Shown in pieces: positions 20,499 through 32,226 of a DNA stretch of 64,000 bases. The notes under the pieces were generated by a model. The model was not told the DNA's origin, made no database searches, and worked only from the letters and a program-made list of their open reading frames with translations. The position numbers were made by a program, and so were the translations under genes. The stretch is from Lithodes maja (lineage: Eukaryota > Arthropoda > Malacostraca > Decapoda > Lithodidae): positions 45,382 to 109,381 of the forward strand of contig JBAKBP010006534.1 of assembly GCA_037953745.1 (NCBI GenBank), read 5' to 3'. Positions within the stretch are counted from its first letter, which is position 1. Every line of letters begins with the position of its first letter.

Positions 20499-23459
20499 GG
20501 GTAGGGTGGGTTGGAATCGCCGTGGGGTGAAATCGCCGCGGCGATTCAAACGCTCATATCTCCGAAACTAGTACTCACCTAATTGTACTCACCTAATTGT
20601 AGTATACAGGATTTGAGCCTAAGCTCGTGTTGTCCTGTCTCTCTCTCTACATTTATCCAATTTTGCTTTAAAAGTTTGGATATTTCTTGCTCCCACCACC
20701 TCCCCATCCAACTTATTCCAACACTCAATGCTTCTATACGGGAAGCTGAACTTTCTTACATCAGACTTACATATAACTTTCCTCAACTTACAATCATGAC
20801 CCCTGGTTCTTCCCTCGTCCCTCACCACAAAATCTCCCTTGTCGATCTTCTCAAAACCTTTCACACACTTAAACATCATGATCATGTCACCTCTCTCTCT
20901 CCTCTCCCTCAGCGTTGGCAGCTTTAGCCTCTCCAATCTTTCCTCATAAGGCAGGTCTCTAAGGCTAGCTATCATCTTAGTGGCAACTCTCTGAACTCTT
21001 TCCAGTTTTTTATTATGTTTTATAAGGTGTGGAGACCACACCACTGCTGCATACTCCAGTCTTGGTCGTATTATTGTCCCTATTATTTTTGCTAACATCT
21101 CTTCATCTAAATAATTCAGAGCTATTCTCATGTTAGTCAACACTGCATAGGTTTCACCAGTTATTTTATTTATATGCTGTTCAGGTGACAAGCTGTCTGC
21201 CACAACTACCCCTAGGTCTTTTGCTTTCACAGCTTTACTAATTATTTCATCTCCTATTTTATATCCCCAAGAAGGTCTATATTTACTTTTTCCCATCTCA
21301 AGAACCTGACACTTACTCGTGTTGAATTCCATTTTCCAAGTTTGACTCCACTCATATAACTTATCTAGGTCTCTCTGTAATTCTTCACAACTACTCCTAC
21401 TTGTAATATGCTTCATTAATTTTGCATCATCAGCAAACATAGATATATATGAGCCTATTCCCATTTGAAGGTCGTTGATGAAAACCAAAAACATGATTGG
21501 GGCCAACACCGATCCTTGAGGCACTCCGCTTTTTACCCTTTTCCACGAGGAGAACTTTCCTTTTATTACTGTTCGCATTTCCCTCCCAATTAAATAGTTT
21601 TCCATCCACTTTAATAATACTCCCTCAACCCGCCCCACAGTCCTGAGCTTCCACAACAATCTCTTATGAGGCACCTTATCAAATGCCTTCTTGAAATCTA
21701 AGTAAATACAATCCACCCACCCCTCCCTCCCTTGTACAATGTCAATTACCCTATCATAGTAACTCAACAAATTTGTGGTACACGAATGACCTTTTCTGAA
21801 CCCGAACTGCTTGCTTGAAATTATTTCCCTCTCCTCCAACATACCCACCCATCTTTTTCTAATAATCTTTTCACAAAGCTTGCATATAACACTCGTTAAG
21901 GATACCGGTCGATAATTTAGCGGGTCTTCTTTATTTCCACTTTTATATATTGGAGTTATATTTGCTTGTTTCCATTCTAAGGGAAGTTCCCCCTTGTTTA
22001 ATGAGTGTTGAACAATATTAAAAATAGGTCTCGCTAGTTGTTCAGAACATTCTCTCAATACCCATCCAGCAATGTTATCTGGGCCCATAGATTTTCTCAC
22101 GTCCAATTCTTCTAACAATGATTTTAGTTCGTCCTTGTTGACTTCTATCGACTCTAGTCCCTGTATCTCGTTCAATTCCACCACAGGTTCTATATAGTCA
22201 TCCTCCTCCACAAACACGGATGTTAATGTATCATTCATAATTTCACACATACCCACTGTGTCTTCATATAATTGACCCTCTACCCTAAGCTTTGTTATTT
22301 TGTCCTTTATTTTTGTTTTGCCGTTGATATAACTATAGAACAGTTTGGGTTCTTTATTACATTTGTTTACTATATCTTTTTCAAAGTTCTTTTTCTCCTC
22401 TCTTATAGTCCTGACATAGTTGTTTCTAGCATTCTTATACTCATTCCATTTTTCCTCAGTGTGTCTCCTTCTCACTTTATTCCATGCAGAGTCCTTTTTG
22501 TTCTGGGCAATGTGACATCGCATGTTAAACCACTCTTTCTCCTTAACCAGCTTTCTATCCTTAAATGTTGGTACATATTTATCTACCCCCTCCCTGTAAA
22601 TGTCTAGGAACATGGTGTATTTTACCTGAATATTCTGTTCTTGCTCAATAAATGACCAATCTATATTTGCAAAGTATCCTCGTAATGATTCATAATCCGC
22701 CTTACTATAATTTAGTCTATATTCCCTATGTTCCTCCTCTCTGCCTTCCAGAAATTCCACTGTCAATTCAAATTCAATCACAGCATGATCGCTTTTTCCC
22801 ATGGGACTCAAATATGTTAGGTTCTTTATTTCTTGGGGGTCTTTGGTGAATAATAAGTCGAGTCTTGATGGTTCATCACCATTCACCTAGTGAATGGATT
22901 CGGCTGCTGTTGGGCTTAGGTTTTAGAGGAACGCCGACCTAACATTAAGTCATTATGAGGTTTTTATCCATTGTGCAAAATAGCTTGAGAAATTGAATTG
23001 TTTACCACGGTAATTGATTTAACGGTCACGGAGATAAAATCGGCAGTTTGGTTTTCTCATAATAAAATAAAGTTAGTCACCACATCCTCCTAGGCGAACC
23101 AATTAACTTAGAGACTTCTAGTTTTCACCATTCTCAAGAGGAAGATTAGAGCTTGATTAAGAAATTTAGTTGATGTCTGTAACCCTTTCCATTTCGGAAT
23201 ACGATAGAGTTCAAATTAGTGCGTAGTATGCGGCGATCTCGCCCCTCCGGGCGGGGTGAAATCGCCGCGCCGTAGGTATGTTTATTAAAATCTGTGGCGT
23301 GGCCTATATAATTTTATGAAAAAAAAAAAACGATTATAGGTATCTCTAGCAGAGGACCAGAATGTATCGATAAAGCAAAGAAAAAAAAAAATATTCCATA
23401 TGTGGCAGTTTTTATTGAGCGAAAACCTCCATTGGTGGCGGATTCACCCCGCCCTACCC
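20499..23459. mobile_element. TA-target DNA transposon W
   Basis: Inverted ends GGGTAGGGYGGG with flanking TA duplication (20497-20498, 23460-23461). Both ends also share TGAA/AATCGCC blocks. No transposase is visible in the ~0.65 kb that is not LINE F. It splits the Tigger transposase in frame. Confidence 0.75.
20619..22886 (-). CDS. LINE F endonuclease C-terminus plus intact RT
   Basis: The 755-codon ORF has no stop or frameshift. The N-terminus is the tail of an APE endonuclease (SRLDLLFT, SDHAV at ~32-36). RT motifs follow: YRPVSLTSV ~325, YLDFKKAFD ~395, GVPQGSV ~454, FADD ~484-487, then a CR1-type C-terminal segment (SIECWNKLDGEVV). The insertion spans 20573-22886, between CTAGT duplications (20568-20572, 22887-22891), so it is 5'-truncated and the ORF begins at the truncation point. 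The 3' end carries two copies of a 14-bp unit (TACTCACCTAATTG on plus). RT enzyme residues appear intact, but without ORF1 and most of the endonuclease it cannot move on its own. Confidence 0.88.
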   Translation of the reverse strand: MNGDEPSRLDLLFTKDPQEIKNLTYLSPMGKSDHAVIEFELTVEFLEGREEEHREYRLNYSKADYESLRGYFANIDWSFIEQEQNIQVKYTMFLDIYREGVDKYVPTFKDRKLVKEKEWFNMRCHIAQNKKDSAWNKVRRRHTEEKWNEYKNARNNYVRTIREEKKNFEKDIVNKCNKEPKLFYSYINGKTKIKDKITKLRVEGQLYEDTVGMCEIMNDTLTSVFVEEDDYIEPVVELNEIQGLESIEVNKDELKSLLEELDVRKSMGPDNIAGWVLRECSEQLARPIFNIVQHSLNKGELPLEWKQANITPIYKSGNKEDPLNYRPVSLTSVICKLCEKIIRKRWVGMLEEREIISSKQFGFRKGHSCTTNLLSYYDRVIDIVQGREGWVDCIYLDFKKAFDKVPHKRLLWKLRTVGRVEGVLLKWMENYLIGREMRTVIKGKFSSWKRVKSGVPQGSVLAPIMFLVFINDLQMGIGSYISMFADDAKLMKHITSRSSCEELQRDLDKLYEWSQTWKMEFNTSKCQVLEMGKSKYRPSWGYKIGDEIISKAVKAKDLGVVVADSLSPEQHINKITGETYAVLTNMRIALNYLDEEMLAKIIGTIIRPRLEYAAVVWSPHLIKHNKKLERVQRVATKMIASLRDLPYEERLERLKLPTLRERRERGDMIMMFKCVKGFEKIDKGDFVVRDEGRTRGHDCKLRKVICKSDVRKFSFPYRSIECWNKLDGEVVGARNIQTFKAKLDKCRERDRTTRA

Positions 23460-23793
23460 TATAGATAAAAGACGGGGCTGGGGCTTGGGTAGCATAGCTG
23501 CACTCGCCCTGCCGTGGGGGTTTGCCTCGGAGCCCCCTAACTTAATGTTAGTAAACAATGACTTATTATTGTTTAATTAGTGCTTACTTTTATTTATATT
23601 ATGTATTGTTATGAATGTGTGTCAGTTAGTGTTGTTTTTGATAGGTAATATGAAGTTAAACCCCCTAAACTCGGGACCGTCCATCCACCAAATTAATTAT
23701 TTCCCATAAGATACAAGTTTCGATTTGTACGATTTCGATCTGTGCGACCTCGTTCATCCACCAAATTCTAGCACAGTCGGGGACCCAGCTGTA

Positions 23794-24025
23794 CTACTAT
23801 TCCTTCTAGGTGCTGGCAAGATCGCTTGATTGGGTGGCACTGCAAGAGGGGCTGCGGATGGTGGGGGCATTGGCCCGGAGGTGCAAGCCCGTGGGCTGAT
23901 GGTCCACTCCTCCGCTGCCCTCTCAGAAACTGATCTCATCTCTCCCTGGGGCCAGAGCATCTGGAGCGGCTTCAGTCTACCGAACTCGGGTCTGTTCAGA
24001 CAGACAGTCTGGGGAACTATAACAA
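23794..24025 (+). mobile_element. SINE-like segment with R/Q-type 3' end
   Basis: With 19876-19953 this flanks the Tigger. It ends GTCTGTTCAGACAGACAGTC, GGGGAAC and an AAC-like tail, a variant of the Q/R terminus. AACTGGACA occurs on both sides (about 19873 and 24026), a possible target duplication. Confidence 0.5.
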
Positions 24026-24632
24026 CTGGACACTGGCTGCACAGCTACCACACCAACAGACCACCTACACCAGGAAACCAAAGTCCTCAAAATCAAGGAT
24101 CACCTTGATATGACAGGCACACAATTCCTCGCCGCAGCCTCCACAAACCAACACCACCCACTACACTACATGACAGAACATCCACACACACCAAGAAATA
24201 TCAAAACAACTCCTAAAATTTGGTATCATACACAAACACTGTCTTCACTTCCCTATTGCCCACCCCAAGCCAGCCTCCAGAAGCATATCCATACTCAAAT
24301 CACCCACCGATCCATCCAGTCACTCAAAGACAACACCCAGCTGCATGCATGGCCCACTGAAGTCCATCCCTCAGAATTCTTCCTTTCCCGTGAGGACACA
24401 GTCCACCTGGCTAGACTGCGATGTGGGCAACATCCAGCCCTTCTTGTAACACAACACCGCACACTATCAAATACATTATGGAAGAATGCATAATACACAA
24501 TAGGCTACACAATCACTTACACCAACAACACAACACACACTCCTTAAGAACTTTGTGGGGAAACCCCGTCTCGGCCATGGCCTTCCTTAGGAGCTCGTTG
24601 CTGTTCGGCCAGGCAGCCTAGTACTACTACTA
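24026..24632 (+). pseudogene. LINE R C-terminus and 3' end
   Basis: Frames read PRNIKTTPKIWYHTQTL, HRSIQSLKDNTQLHA, ARLRCGQHPALL, CNTTPHTIKYIMEEC and LFGQAA followed by TAG, then a TAC tail. The C..C...H...C pattern resembles the C-terminal zinc finger of LINEs. The same segment recurs at 28976 and 34423. Confidence 0.7.
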
Positions 24633-24634
24633 CT

Positions 24635-25200
24635 ACTGGAAAGTAAAATATAGACATATCCCTCACCTCACCTTAAACAATATCCCTATAACACTCACAT
24701 ACCCAAAATCCTTGGTGTAACATACGATACATCAGTGTCATTTAAACAACATATTACAAGCATAAAAAACAAACTGACACCAAGACTTAATGCCCTCAAA
24801 TCATTTGCCCACTCATCATTTGGACATAACAAAGAAACTACCACCACAGTACACTATACAAACAATACAGTACATACGTTCAGTGATGGAATATGCTAGC
24901 CCTGCTTGGGCCTCTAACCTCTCTGAAGCACATCACAACACCCTACAGACCATACAGAACAAAGCACTCGATAGGCTTTTCTAGTATTCGTATTGTCTAG
25001 GGATGATAGTGACTCTTCATATACCACACGCACCCTGTCTGTATGAATTGTTTTTACATTGCCGTTTTTTATACTTTTTACAATCACTGGCTACACAGCT
25101 ACCACACCTACAGACCACCTACACCAGGAAACCAAAGACCTCAAAATCAAGGATCACCTTGATATGAGAGACGCACAACACACCAACAAACATTAAAAAC
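24635..25200 (+). pseudogene. LINE R, continuation of the 18720 copy
   Basis: It reads PKILGVTYDT, IKNKLTPRLNALKS and VMEYASPAWASNLSEAHHNTLQTIQNKAL, the RT thumb region that should follow 19875. A ~100-bp unrelated stretch lies at 24983-25080, then more C-terminal coding. Confidence 0.65.
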
Positions 25201-25527
25201 AACACATAGCACTCGTTAATTAATTAATTTCTGCTGGTAAATTTAAATACATATGTTGCATCTACCGTTCCCCAAATACTCCTCCAGAGCAAAGTCTTTT
25301 TGATTCTCTGTCCTTACAACTCAGTGTCCTCAACTTAAATGCTTCTTCTGAAATCACTGTGTTGGGTGATTTTAATGTCCATTATGTTGAATGGCTCACT
25401 CATTCAGCCAGGACTGATGATGCTGGTCTTGAATGTGAGCTATTTGCAGACTCATTTAATCTCACTCAACTAGTCAACCAACCCACCCATGTACCAGATA
25501 ATCCTAATCATAATTCCCACCTACTGG

Positions 25528-26060
25528 GCGGGTGCCCAACCCCGAAAGGAGTTGAAATAGGGGAGCTATCCCCCCGCCAAAGGCGGCTTTCTAGGGCCTT
25601 TCCTAGCTGATGCTGAGAGGATTGGGTTCTAGTTATGTGGTGATGGGCTGGTCTATCCGAGTGAGAAATGAGCAATCTCTGCCATACCCATAGCTTACTT
25701 TGACTGTTCCTTTTACTTATATATCTTCTAGATCTCAAGTGGCGGCGTCTTTTCTGTGGATTGACCTCCCTACTGCCAACCTAGAAGTTGGCAGATTGGC
25801 AGCCAAAGCGTCACATTTTTCCCTTACCCCTCAATTTTCCCTTCATAATTGCCGAGGGGCACAGGGCCTTGGGTGGGGCTTTGGTTTCCCGGGCGTTTCC
25901 GCACCTTCCTCAGCTCCCTGCCTTGGAGTGGCTTCGGTCACCCGGGCTTTGTTAGTGGTAAGCAGGGAGGATTTTGTGGGGGTGCTCGTTTATGGCCTTG
26001 GCCTTGCTCGAGACCTTGGGGCTGTTCGGCCAGACAGCCTGGGGAACAACAACAACAACA
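25528..26060 (+). mobile_element. Q-family retroposon in LINE G
   Basis: Begins GCGGGTGCCCAACCCC, ends with the Q/R 3' block and AAC tail. ACTGG flanks both sides (25523, 26061). The endonuclease frame runs from NSHL into LDLF across the empty site. Confidence 0.85.
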
Positions 26061-27667
26061 ACTGGACTTATTTTTAACAACCAATTCAGAAAATTATGAT
26101 GTTACAGTGAGGTCCCCGCTTGGATCTTCTGATCACTGTCTGATACAGGCCACCTGTCTATCACCTACCACACCTTCCCACTCTGAACCTGTTTTGGTAA
26201 CTAAATGGCATTACGATAGGGCAGACTGGGAGGGTCTTCAAAGTTTCTTTATTGATATTCCCTGGACCTCTTTCTTTTCTAATGATGCACGCTCCACCTT
26301 GAGCCACATACAAGATTTTGTAAAAATTGGAATGGAAACTTTTATTCCTCATCAAAAGTACAGTAAAAGATCTAATTCACCTAAATGGTTTGACCATAAT
26401 TGTGCTAGAGTAACTGAACAAAAAGCAATAGCCTACAATGCATACACAAGATCAAAAACACATGAAGCCTTTAATTACTTTAGAAACATCAGAAATCATG
26501 CCAAAACTGTATTAAACCTAACTAAATCAAACTTTCTCCACAAGCAGGCAAATAAACTTCTAAATAATCCAAATGATAACAAAATATTTTGGTCTACTCT
26601 TAACTCATTCAAATCCAACTTCACTACTGCTTCATCCATTCCACCATTAAAATCTCCGACTGGCAATCTTGTAAGTGACCCACGAGGTAAAGCTAACCTT
26701 CTTGCGGATATTTTCTCCACCAACTCAACCTTAGATGAAATAAATCAAGATGTCCCTGTACTTAATTTTAATTCGCCTGAAATTCCCTCACTTAAGATCC
26801 ACACCAGACATGTCAAAACTATTTTGCAGAATCTCTCAGTAGATAAGGCTCCTGGTCCAGATGAAATTCCTCCAATAGTACTTAAGAATTGCTCCTTGGT
26901 GCTCGCTCCTGTATTGGCAAAAATTTTCCGTCTGTGTACTCATACCTCATGCTTCCCAGTACCCTGGAAAGAAGCAAACATCCCAAGTTCCTAAAAAAGG
27001 TGCCTCTTCAGATCCATCAAACTACAGACCAATAGCTATAACTTCCACTCTTTGTAAAGTCTTTGAAATTATATTAAATAATCACATAATTAAGCATCTT
27101 GAGAATAATAAATTAATCAGTGATTGGCAATATGGTTTTAGACGATGTCGATCAACTGCAGACATTCTTTGCCTTCTTACGCATCAAATCAACCAAGCTA
27201 CAGACCAACATGGTGAAACACATACAATAGCACTGGATAATTATATCAAAGGCATTTGATAGAGTCTGGCATCAATCCTTATTGTCGAAGATGTCACACT
27301 ACGGCCTTGCATCATTAGTTCCACTAATTTCTTCTTATCTTCATAACAGAAAAATATGTGTAATGGTAGATGGTCTTTATTCTCAATTTCACTCAATAAA
27401 TGCTGGTGTTCCCCAGGGATCAGTTTTGGCCCCAACTCTGTTCCTCATTCATATCAATGATCTCATATCTACCACTCATAATCCAATACATTCCTACGCA
27501 GATGACTCAACACTCCACAGTTCCTTCACATTTACCAATTCTTTCACCCAACCCGATCTTATAAATTCAAAAATAAACTCTGCAATTTCTCTGAACCAGG
27601 ACCTTTCTAGAATTAATGGATGGGGACAAAAGAATCTAGTTTCCTTTAATACACAGAAAACCAAGTA

Positions 27668-28203
27668 CAGTAGTCCCTCGAATTTTGCGTCTTTCAAATT
27701 TGCGAAATTTTGATTTTGCGAACGGGACCCAAGATTTGACCTTTTTTGCGGGACTTGATATGTGCGATATTACTTGAGTTTTGCGGGTGGCGCCAAATGA
27801 AACGGGGTTTCCGCACTAGTTTTCGGGGGGGAGGGGTAGCAGGGTCGTGACGTCGGGCCGCCCTGCGGCCCATTGTTTACTGTTTATAGATTCTCCCACG
27901 CTCCTATATGTTCTCACGCTCTCGCATAATCGACTTCCTTGGGCAAAATTGAAGTGTTACCTGTGCCCTGGGTCCCCTGAATCTGTATTTCTGTGTTTTT
28001 CTTTATTGTAGGATGTATAATTAAGTGTATGTGTCATAATGTGTGTACAAACAAGGACGAAAACCACCAAAAAATAGGCCCTCGATGACGAGATGTCGAC
28101 CATATTCAATTAATCCCATAAGGTTAGTTATTTGAAATTTGCGATTTTGAATTTTGCGGGCTGCAATGTCGACCATATTCTCGCAAAATTCGAGGGAGTA
28201 CTG
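27668..28203. mobile_element. X-family MITE in LINE G
   Basis: 536 bp with inverted ends CAGTASTCCCTCGAATTTTG, flanked by TA (27666-27667, 28204-28205). The LINE frame TKY|IQFSN is continuous across one TA. Non-coding, pogo/mariner-like by target and ends. Confidence 0.9.
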
Positions 28204-28975
28204 TACATTCAATTTTCTAACCGACAGAATCTCACTGACTCCCATAGATTTTTTAATTATGTAAATATCCCCACTTCCCCTAGTATTGACATTCTCGGTT
28301 AACATTAACTACTAACTTGAGCTGGACACATTATGTTAGAAGCATTGCTAAGAATGCCTCTAAAAAACTGGGACTCCTGTACAGAGTTTGAGAATTCTTC
28401 ACTGGCGAGCAGTTGGCCGTAATATATAAAATTCATGTGCGTTCTCAGATGGATTACTGTTCACCTCTGTGGGGTGGAAGTGGAGTGGTTGCATTGAGGC
28501 AGTTGGACAAAATTCAAAATAAAGCTATTAGATTAATCAATAACCCTGCAATCACACAGGACCTTCCTACATTATCCATACGAAGAAACGTTGCATCCCT
28601 TGCATTATTCTACAGATATTTTCACAGCAATTGTTCCGAGGAACTTGCTTCAATTGTGCCGCCTCTCCACATCTTTCCCCGTAGAACTAGGGCAGCTGAG
28701 AGCGCCCATGAATTTACACTTTCTCCTCCACAATGCAGAACTTCTGCTTATCAGAATTCATTTATCCCCAGAGCTACTACTCTTTGGAATTCACTATCCT
28801 CGAATTGCTTTCCACAAACTTACAATCTACAAATGTTTAAATCCAGTTGTTACAAAAATTTTATGAATGGAGGATGCCTTTAGGCACATGGACCTTTTTG
28901 TTTAATCTGTGTTTTCCCTTCCTCCGTTCATTGTCTCTTTAAAAAAAAAAAAAAAAAAAAAAAATCATGCACAAA

Positions 28976-29415
28976 TACGGTCTTCTTTCCCCCCTTGCCC
29001 ACCCCAAGCCAGCCTCCAGAAGCATATCCATACTCAAATCACCCACCGATCCATCCAGTCACTCATAGACAACACCCAGCTGCATGCACGGCCCACTGAA
29101 GTCCATCCCTCAGAAACCTTCCTTTCCCGTGAGGACAGAGTCCACCTGACTAGACTGCGATGTGGGCACCATCCAACCCTTCTGAGTTATCAGAAGAGGC
29201 TGGATGACTCCATCTAGGATACCTGTCTGGGTTGTAACACAACACCTCACGCTATCAAACATATTATGGAAGACTGCATAACACACAACCACTTATGCCA
29301 ACAACACAACACATACTCCATGAGAACTTTGTGGGAAAACCCGATCTCGGCCGTGACCTTCCTTAGGAGCTCTGGGCTGTTCGGCCAGGCAGCCTAGGGA
29401 ACGACTACTACTACT
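28976..29415 (+). pseudogene. LINE R 3' end copy
   Basis: HRSIQSLIDNTQLHARP, LTRLRCGHHPTLLSYQKRL, CNTTPHAIKHIMEDC, LFGQAA plus TAG and a TAC tail. 5'-truncated insertion downstream of an A-run. Confidence 0.75.
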
Positions 29416-29419
29416 ACCC

Positions 29420-30585
29420 TCTAAGTTTGATGATACTGTACCATTTTCATTACATTTTGGCTATCACTAGAAGATTATTTGCTTAAATGAAACCTCTTAA
29501 CAGTCAAAAGCTTACAAACTTTTCAGTTACTGTATCACTGACTCCCACAGGTAGTAAATTTGCATAATATTGTTTGATAATAGGAAGCATAGTGTCTTCA
29601 TATGGAACGGGTGAACATGTATCCTGTGTTTAGTACTAAGGCCTGTATTCCTAGACAATCCCCATCATTGTTTGTGGTGATTACTATAGTTCTGCCGTAT
29701 TTCTAGCAAATCAATATGATATTATAATGTAAAACTTGCAAAATAAACAAACCAAAACGTATACGAACACAGTAAAAAGACAAAACAACGAATCAAAATC
29801 GCTATGTGGAAACAACGCTTAAGTAAAATAATTATTTATAAATAAAAGAACACAATCCACCACATAGGGTGTACATCACTACATGAGCAAGTTAATCTGG
29901 TTCCCAAGCAAACTAATCGCACACATACCAACGCACTGTAGTCACGTTCAAGGAATTAGTCAATTTGGGAAGTCGGGGACGTTCTGGTAAATTTTACTAA
30001 ACTCTGCATGAATAAAGAAACTACATTAAGCGTCAAATGTTATATTGAAATCAAAATTGCAACTTGACAAGATAATAACAATAGTACAAAATACAAATAT
30101 AACTCACTAACGATAGTGCTATCGGGTAGGTACCTGTAAGCATAGCATGCTTCAAGTGACCCCTAACAATTACTACCCTACAAATAACCTACATTTATTG
30201 TACAAATAAACTAAGGAAATCGCAAAAGCAAGCAATTAATCCTATCGACAATGATTATATATAATATAATAAATATAAATATTTTAAAATTTGAAGAAGG
30301 CACAATAGATTTAAACAAAAGAGTACTCTTTTAACAATTACAATCAATTATAAAAAATAATAATAATAACAATAGAAAATTATAAACAATTAATATATAC
30401 AGACAAAAAGTATGCTGTCTATGATAGTTTTGTATTGACAATGAGAGTACTGTACAGTACAGTATTGTAATAATGTTCAAGTACTTTTAATTTTGATTAC
30501 AACAACTAGTGTATCATATTGACTGGCAAGGAATATGGCTTATGTATTATAATGACCACCAACAATGATGGTATTTGTCTACAGT
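29420..30585. other. ADAL intron, AT-rich
   Basis: No gene. 29715-29935 is a dispersed repeat (U), also at 35470-35805, with AACTTGCAAAATAAACAAAC and ATCCACCACATAGGGTGTAC blocks. Confidence 0.6.
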
Positions 30586-30589
30586 AGGA

Positions 30590-30700
30590 ATATAGGTTTG
30601 AGGCTACTGGAGGCCAAGAGAAATGAACCAGGGGACCACCAGGTACCTCATGCTGCTGAAGTTACCTTCACACAAGAACACAACCACACTTACATAGTTG
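30590..30700 (+). pseudogene. Decayed duplicate of ADAL exon 646-791
   Basis: It reads RLLEAKRNEPGDHQ and VPHAAEVTFTQEHNHT, parallel to RLLEAKRKEPGDHQ of the real exon, but lacks the ELHAHLTGS zinc-binding start. The frame is open. CTACAG and ATATAG occur just upstream, so a cryptic exon cannot be excluded. A Q-type fragment follows (30700-30750). Confidence 0.7.
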
Positions 30701-30879
30701 AGTTGTTATTGTTCCCCAAGCTGTCTGACTAAATAGCCCCAAGGTCTTGCTTTTATTAGGTGTGCAACACTATTTTTAGCCATTTTACGGTAAGATGGGT
30801 GTTTATATTCAATTTAGGACACCACTTATATCCATTTTACTACAAGATATACTTCCCTAACTTAATTAAATAATTTAGA

Positions 30880-30985
30880 AGTTAGGCCAAGAGGAAGGAA
30901 TCAGGAGACCACCACTTTCCTCACCCTGCAGAAGTTACCAACGCACATTGACATACTGTAACCACACCCTTTAACAGTTGAATTT
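30880..30985 (+). pseudogene. Second decayed duplicate of the ADAL exon
   Basis: AKRKESGDHHFPHPAEVTNAH then a stop. Both duplicates are followed by similar intronic sequence (TTATTCAATTTnGGACACC type), so a ~290-bp unit was tandemly duplicated. Confidence 0.65.
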
Positions 30986-31241
30986 TGTTTTTGTTTTATA
31001 CAATTTAGAAAGCCCCTGTTAACCAATTAACTTCAAGATTGAGAGTTTTATTCAATTTTGGGAACACCTACTGTAGATGCTGTTATGAAATTTAATTATA
31101 TATACAGTACGTACAGTAATTTATTCTGTACTTAGGTAGTTTGAGGGCTCAAAATGTGTCGGAATTGTTGTCTATGATGTATCTGTTTGAAAGGACAGTT
31201 ACTAGCTTAACAAACCAGTGAACTATTTTATATCCTTTCAG

Positions 31242-31433
31242 GTGTTTCCAAGTGTTTGGTATCCTGCATTCCCTGTCCGACAGTCTAGAGGCAGTTGGCA
31301 ACATAACCCAAGATGTTATACGAGAGTTTGCGGCAGACAATGTGCGCTACCTGGAGTTGCGCACCACACCCAAGGATATTCCCGGCAAGATGACTAAGAA
31401 GGAATATGTTGATACTGTGTTGGACATTATGAA
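31242..31433 (+). CDS. ADAL: ADAL exon: CFQVFGIL...DIMK
   Basis: Acceptor CCTTTCAG at 31234-31241, donor GTAAGT at 31434-31439. The first base completes the codon begun at 790. The 64 codons include VIREFAADNVRYLELRTTP, the conserved ADA-family strand region, then KMTKKEYVDTVLDIM. It ends in phase 2 and joins the A at 32432 to give K. Intact and well conserved. Confidence 0.92.
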
Positions 31434-31709
31434 GTAAGTTAAACTGCAGAGGACTGTAGTTAGGCAGTGTGATATGTGGGGATTTGGGGGTAAGGATTAG
31501 GGTAGGTTCATAAAATAACCACAGATGATATACTGTTCTTAAATATGAAAACGTTCATATTTTTTAAAATTTCACTAATTATCGATGTATACATTTTGAA
31601 CTTGTTTATTGCTTGAAAATGGCAAGTGGAAAATTATAGATATTCTGAAATACGACTATCTCATGAGCAGAGTGCCAAACCAGGACAATATAGTTTAAGA
31701 CTGGGATTA

Positions 31710-32226
31710 GGGCGGGTGCCCAACCCCAAAAGGGGTTGAAATAGGGGAGCTATCCCCACGCCAAAGGCGGCTTTCTAGGGCCTTTCCTAGCTGATGCTGA
31801 GAGGATTGGGTTTCTAGTCATGTGGTGATGGGCTGGTCTATCAGAGTGAGAGCTGAGCAATCTCTGCCATACCCATAGCTTACTCTGACTTTTCCTTTAA
31901 CTTATATATTTTCTAGATCTCAAGTGACGGCGTCTCTTCCGTGGATTGACCTCCCAATCTACCAAGATTGGAAGCCAAAGCGTCACATTTTTCCCTTGCC
32001 CCTCAACTTTCTCTTCATAATTGCTGAGGGGCACAGGGCCCTGGGTGGGGCTTTGGTTTCCCGGGCGTTTCCGCACCCTCCTCAGCCCCCCGCCATGAGT
32101 GGCTTCGGTCACCCAGGCTTATTGTGGTCGGCGGGGAGGGTTCTGTGGGGGGCACTCGGTTATGGCCTTGGAATTGCTCGGGGCCTTGGGGCTGTTCGGC
32201 CAGGCAGCTTGGGGAACAACAACAAC
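31710..32226 (+). mobile_element. Q-family retroposon with 13-bp TSD
   Basis: Flanked by AAGACTGGGATTA (31697-31709, 32227-32239). Begins GGGCGGGTGCCC and ends in the Q/R block and ACAACAACAAC. The cleanest Q copy in the window, sitting in an ADAL intron. Confidence 0.92.

Larger units (their letters stand above)
19956..23791. mobile_element. pogo/Tigger-like DNA transposon, interrupted
   Basis: The ends CAGTAGGGTCCCC and GGGGACCCAGCTG are inverted repeats flanked by TA (19954-19955, 23792-23793). Inside, a transposase N-terminus is readable (20303-20490). Most of the interior is later insertions (W and F). Confidence 0.8.
25220..28900 (+). pseudogene. LINE G (jockey superfamily), endonuclease-RT
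   Basis: Endonuclease end (VLGDFNVHYVEWL ... GSSDHCLIQ), linker, and RT with YRPIAITSTLCKVFE, YGFRRCRSTAD, SKAFDRVWHQSLLSK, AGVPQGSVLAPTLF, SYADDSTLHSS, C-terminus ending around 28880. It is disabled by a 1-base insertion near 26986, a small insertion near 27240 and a stop near 28390. A Q SINE (25528-26060) and an X MITE (27668-28203) interrupt it. Removing either in thought restores the frame exactly. It ends near an A-run at 28930-28963. Confidence 0.8.
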
